Shown in pieces: positions 6,302-8,496 of a stretch of DNA of 8,496 bases. Position numbers and translations under genes: made by a program. The stretch's first letter is position 1. Each line of letters opens with the position of its first letter. The stretch comes from Alkanindiges sp. Its GTDB lineage: Bacteria; Pseudomonadota; Gammaproteobacteria; Pseudomonadales; Moraxellaceae. The stretch covers positions 1 through 8,496 of the forward strand of contig JASLIR010000129.1 of the NCBI GenBank assembly GCA_030152125.1, given 5' to 3'. The notes under the pieces were generated by a model. The model was not told the origin of the DNA. It searched no databases and worked only from the letters and a program-made list of their open reading frames with translations.

Positions 6302-7050
6302 AACGTGTGTATGTATTAGGCAGCCTGTTGTTCAGCCTGCTGTTAAGTGGCTGTGGTGAGAATCTGCTGGCAGGTGGTGCCAGTCTGGGTGGTACAGGCG
6401 GTGGGGTAAAACCTGGTACTGGTGCTGGGGTTGACGAAGGCAACGGTTCGCAAAATCCGGTTGATCAACGACCTATTCAAGAGAAAGAGGTCTTTAAGTA
6501 CATTACGTACAACTTGCCGCTGCTGGATTATTGTGGTTCGGTGCAGCGCAGAATTTATTTTATGGATAGCCAGGGGCTGCCTGTCGACCAGAGTGTGCAG
6601 GAAGAGTATGCCGACAGGGTTCAGGTGAAAGTTGAATTAACCAATACGGCAAGCTATCCGGTATATGAAAAGCAGCGTGACTGTCATGCTGCGTTTGAAG
6701 TGCTGGATGTTTCTGATGGCCAAGCGGCCGCTATTGTAAAACCGCGCCGTACGCTGACATGCGAGGGTGGGGAGTCATGGCGGATTTTACAGCCACAGCA
6801 AACCCTGACCTATATATTTGAGGCAGGGGATAATTACCTGTCCGATGACATTACACTGGGACGTATTCAGCAGTTTAAGGTGGCTTACAGTCCTGTGTTT
6901 GTGCAGCAGCCGGGTCAGGGCTTTCCAGCGGCAACAGCCAATACCCTGTCATGTGCAGCGCAGGAGCTTTCCTTTAATACCGTGAATAAGATCCGGTCAA
7001 ATGAGGGTGAAGGGGGCGACGTGCTGGATGAGCAGGGTGGTCCTCCCTGA
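6298..7050 (+). CDS. Secreted outer-membrane-type lipoprotein, BsuPI-like fold suspected
   Basis: This 250-residue product starts with a lipoprotein signal peptide: MKR, a hydrophobic stretch, and lipobox LSGC with the lipidated Cys at 19. Position +2 is Gly, so the protein should be sent to the outer membrane by Lol. A Gly-rich linker follows (26-50, ASLGGTGGGVKPGTGAG). The body (65-230) is beta-rich with four cysteines (79, 129, 155, 219) that could form two disulfides. Residues 109-175 (VKVELTNTASYPVY, then FEVLDVSDG, then ILQPQQTLTYIFEA) resemble the Ig-like BsuPI proteinase-inhibitor pattern; this is by eye only. The end is acidic and Gly-rich. The start is GTG at 6298-6300 in a GTGA overlap with the DUF6502 gene, with GGAG eight bases upstream. 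Function is unknown; the context links it to its coupled neighbour and, more loosely, to LPS export. Confidence 0.82.
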   Translation: MKRVYVLGSLLFSLLLSGCGENLLAGGASLGGTGGGVKPGTGAGVDEGNGSQNPVDQRPIQEKEVFKYITYNLPLLDYCGSVQRRIYFMDSQGLPVDQSVQEEYADRVQVKVELTNTASYPVYEKQRDCHAAFEVLDVSDGQAAAIVKPRRTLTCEGGESWRILQPQQTLTYIFEAGDNYLSDDITLGRIQQFKVAYSPVFVQQPGQGFPAATANTLSCAAQELSFNTVNKIRSNEGEGGDVLDEQGGPP

Positions 7051-7133
7051 CCCTTGATAAGCGGATAGGTACTTAAGTCGTGGGTAAGCGATTACAGCAG
7101 TATAATAAAACCTGTAAGAAAATTAAGACAATG

Positions 7134-7166
7134 GGTGGTTTGGGGGGTGGAACCCTCCAAACCACC
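7134..7166. terminator. GC-rich hairpin terminator between convergent genes
   Basis: Arms 7134-7147 (GGTGGTTTGGGGGG) and 7153-7166 (CCCTCCAAACCACC) pair over 14 bp with one G-U pair and a 5-base loop. It lies 84 bp after the lipoprotein stop and 41 bp from the thiol reductase stop. The immediate downstream bases on the plus strand are A-rich, with a T-rich run (7179-7190) a little further on, so it is not a textbook U-tract terminator in either direction, but no other strong hairpin is seen in this 157-bp gap. The rest of the gap (7051-7133) holds only a TATAAT hexamer at 7101-7106. Confidence 0.6.
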
Positions 7167-7207
7167 ACAAAAAACGCCTTTTGTTATTTTCAGGGATGCG
7201 GCGAATT

Positions 7208-7558
7208 TTATCCGGCCAGAGCCTGATAGGCGGCTTCATCATAGCCCACCAGAATTTGTTCCCCGGCTAGCAGTACCGGGCGTTTGATCATGCTGGTGTT
7301 TTGTTGCAGCGCTGCAAGGGTGGCAGCCTCACTGGCCAGTGCCTGTTGCTGTTCTGCCTCGCTTAGCTTTTTCCAGGTGGTGCCTTTTTTATTCAGCAGA
7401 ATATCCACCCCGACCTGATTTGCCCACTGCTGCAGGCTGGCAGTATCAATCCCCAGCTTTTTGTAGTCATGAAATTCATAACGCAAGCCCAGCTGATCCA
7501 GTTGGTCAAAGGCTTTTTTCATGGTGTTGCAGTTTTTAATGCCGTAAATTTTTAGCAT
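7208..7558 (-). CDS. yffB: Spx/ArsC-family (YffB-type) thiol reductase-like protein
   Basis: The 116-residue protein belongs to the thioredoxin-fold ArsC/Spx/YffB family. It begins MLKIYGIKNCNTMKKAFDQL, where C10 is the single redox Cys of the family, followed by YEFHDYKKLGID (27-38), LLNKKGTTWKKL (54-65) and the conserved cis-Pro region MIKRPVLL (90-97) with R93 and P94. It closely resembles E. coli YffB in pattern and length. It probably acts as a glutathione-dependent thiol reductase rather than a true arsenate detoxification enzyme, since no ars genes are nearby; this is inference. I place the start at the ATG 7556-7558, with an AGG seven bases upstream, because the frame's 26-residue upstream extension does not fit the family. 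It is 91 bp downstream of the hydrolase gene on the same strand and may be co-transcribed with it. Confidence 0.9.
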   Translation of the reverse strand: MLKIYGIKNCNTMKKAFDQLDQLGLRYEFHDYKKLGIDTASLQQWANQVGVDILLNKKGTTWKKLSEAEQQQALASEAATLAALQQNTSMIKRPVLLAGEQILVGYDEAAYQALAG

Positions 7559-7649
7559 ACGCCAGCCTGTCCTGTATGTAAGGGATAAGCAATCATAACA
7601 TGGCCGGCTGAGGTATGGCTGATGGCGCGGCAGCAATTGCGGAGGAAGG

Positions 7650-8496
7650 CTAGGCAGGCTTATTCTGGTAAATACTGTTTAATAGCCCATGCTGGCCCAG
7701 CAGTTTTTCATGCCATTCTGTTTCCAGTTTTTCGGTGTTGTCTGCCCGAGGGTTAAAATTCCGGCTTAAAAAATCGGTTAGCCTTGACCATAAGGGGGTA
7801 AGGAAACCCTGTTTGCCGATAATCAGCTTAAGGCCTTCCTGTAGCTGTTTTGGATCTTTAAAGCAGTTATCTTTATAGGCAACCACAATCCATGCTGCCA
7901 GTGCAGCGGGAATAACAATAAAATTGGTACCTATAAAAGCTACATAACGATTGATCAGTGGGTCATCGCACACTTGCTGGTAGACATCAAAACTGACGGC
8001 TTTGTGTTCCAGTTCCTCCAGTGCATGCCATTGCCAGATTGCCAGCGTATGCTGGTCACTTAAGGCAGCCAGCAAGTCATGTGATAGCCATTGGGTGGCC
8101 AGCTGGGCGGTAAAATGTTCCATGGCAACCGTACAGGCCAACTGCTGCGCCGCTGGCAGTTTTTTAAGTAAATTCAGAGTCCGGTTAATATAGCGTTCTG
8201 GGGTGTCCACATCAAATCCCAGGGCGCGTAAATGCTGGTTAAAGCGCTCATGCTCCCGTGCATGCATGGCTTCCTGTCCAATAAAGCCTTTTATTTCCTG
8301 TTGCAACACATCATCCTGGATGCTGCTTCGGACATTACGCAATGAGTCCACAAAAAAGCGCTCTCCGGCAGGAAAAATGGCCGAGAACACCACAAACAAT
8401 GCCGTCGCTGCCGGATTATTAAAGGCCAAATATTTAGGGAAAGACGGTGGGAACTTAAACTGCATGTGCCGCACCGGAAGGGTGTGACGCTGTAGA
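7650..8496 (-). CDS. Ferritin-like metal-dependent hydrolase (COG3687 / PF10118 type), probably 5' partial
   Basis: Numbering from the GTG at 8472-8474, the 274 visible residues show a helical di-metal pattern: E38 in PAGERFF, E68xxH71 in GQEAMHAREHERFN (with H75), E119-H120 in AMEHFTAQ, H150 with E153-E154 and H157 in HALEELEHKAVSFDVY. These repeated E/ExxH sites are typical of the predicted metal-dependent hydrolase family; the substrate is unknown. A hydrophobic stretch at 180-200 (FIVIPAALAAWIVVAY) could be membrane-associated. In-frame ATG is at 8463-8465 and GTG at 8472-8474, but neither has a Shine-Dalgarno site, and the frame stays open to the window edge, reading RHTLPVRHMQFKFP. From memory, family members have a similar VRRM-like motif inside the protein, so I think the true start lies beyond 8496. 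The stop is TAG at 7650-7652. Confidence 0.82.
   Translation of the reverse strand, partial: LQRHTLPVRHMQFKFPPSFPKYLAFNNPAATALFVVFSAIFPAGERFFVDSLRNVRSSIQDDVLQQEIKGFIGQEAMHAREHERFNQHLRALGFDVDTPERYINRTLNLLKKLPAAQQLACTVAMEHFTAQLATQWLSHDLLAALSDQHTLAIWQWHALEELEHKAVSFDVYQQVCDDPLINRYVAFIGTNFIVIPAALAAWIVVAYKDNCFKDPKQLQEGLKLIIGKQGFLTPLWSRLTDFLSRNFNPRADNTEKLETEWHEKLLGQHGLLNSIYQNKPA

Noticed and set aside
7071..7078. ACTTAAGT palindrome as an operator
   Set aside because: Eight bases is too short to be meaningful alone, and it lies downstream of a stop codon with no gene starting nearby.
7167..7184. Second small hairpin (ACAAAA / TTTTGT) after the terminator
   Set aside because: Only six weak, mostly A-T pairs with a 6-base loop; it could occur by chance in AT-rich DNA.
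7559..7636. 26-residue N-terminal extension of the YffB-type protein
   Set aside because: The family begins at MLKIYGIKNC, and the extension is not family-like; the ATG at 7558 has its own AGG site.

Overview
The window looks like chromosomal core sequence from a gammaproteobacterium with mid-range GC. The best guess is Pseudomonadales/Moraxellaceae, an Acinetobacter or Alkanindiges relative. That guess rests on the LptF sequence style, on pepA-holC diverging from lptF-lptG, and on an Ala/Gln-rich coiled-coil gene sitting where many gammaproteobacteria carry valS. No database search was possible, so the taxonomy is inference. I see no mobile element, tRNA, rRNA or CRISPR array.

Layout. (1) Positions 1-284 (+) hold the 3' end of a YgiQ-type radical SAM gene, closed by a strong hairpin at 297-327. 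(2) Positions 355-2969 (-) form a likely operon in the order pepA (leucyl aminopeptidase), holC (DNA polymerase III chi subunit), then a 217-residue coiled-coil protein of unknown function with six tandem 9-residue repeats. (3) A 162-bp divergent promoter region (2970-3131) separates pepA from lptF. (4) Positions 3132-7050 (+) hold lptF and lptG, the membrane half of the LPS export ABC transporter. They are followed after only 36 bp by a DUF6502-family gene and an outer-membrane-type lipoprotein gene. The lptF/lptG and DUF6502/lipoprotein junctions are both 4-bp stop/start overlaps, and a hairpin at 7134-7166 closes the group. (5) Positions 7208-8496 (-) hold a YffB/ArsC-family thiol reductase and, upstream of it, a ferritin-like metal-dependent hydrolase (COG3687 type) that probably runs off the right edge.

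How the genes relate. lptF and lptG extract LPS from the inner membrane. The two genes behind them (possible DNA-binding DUF6502 protein plus secreted lipoprotein) are the least characterised part of the window and look like a coupled pair. A 19-bp near-perfect palindrome lies between lptG and the DUF6502 gene, overlapping a possible -10/start-site region and the ribosome binding site, so this pair could be controlled separately from lptFG, perhaps by its own product. This pair is the best candidate here for an undescribed system. The rest is conventional housekeeping.
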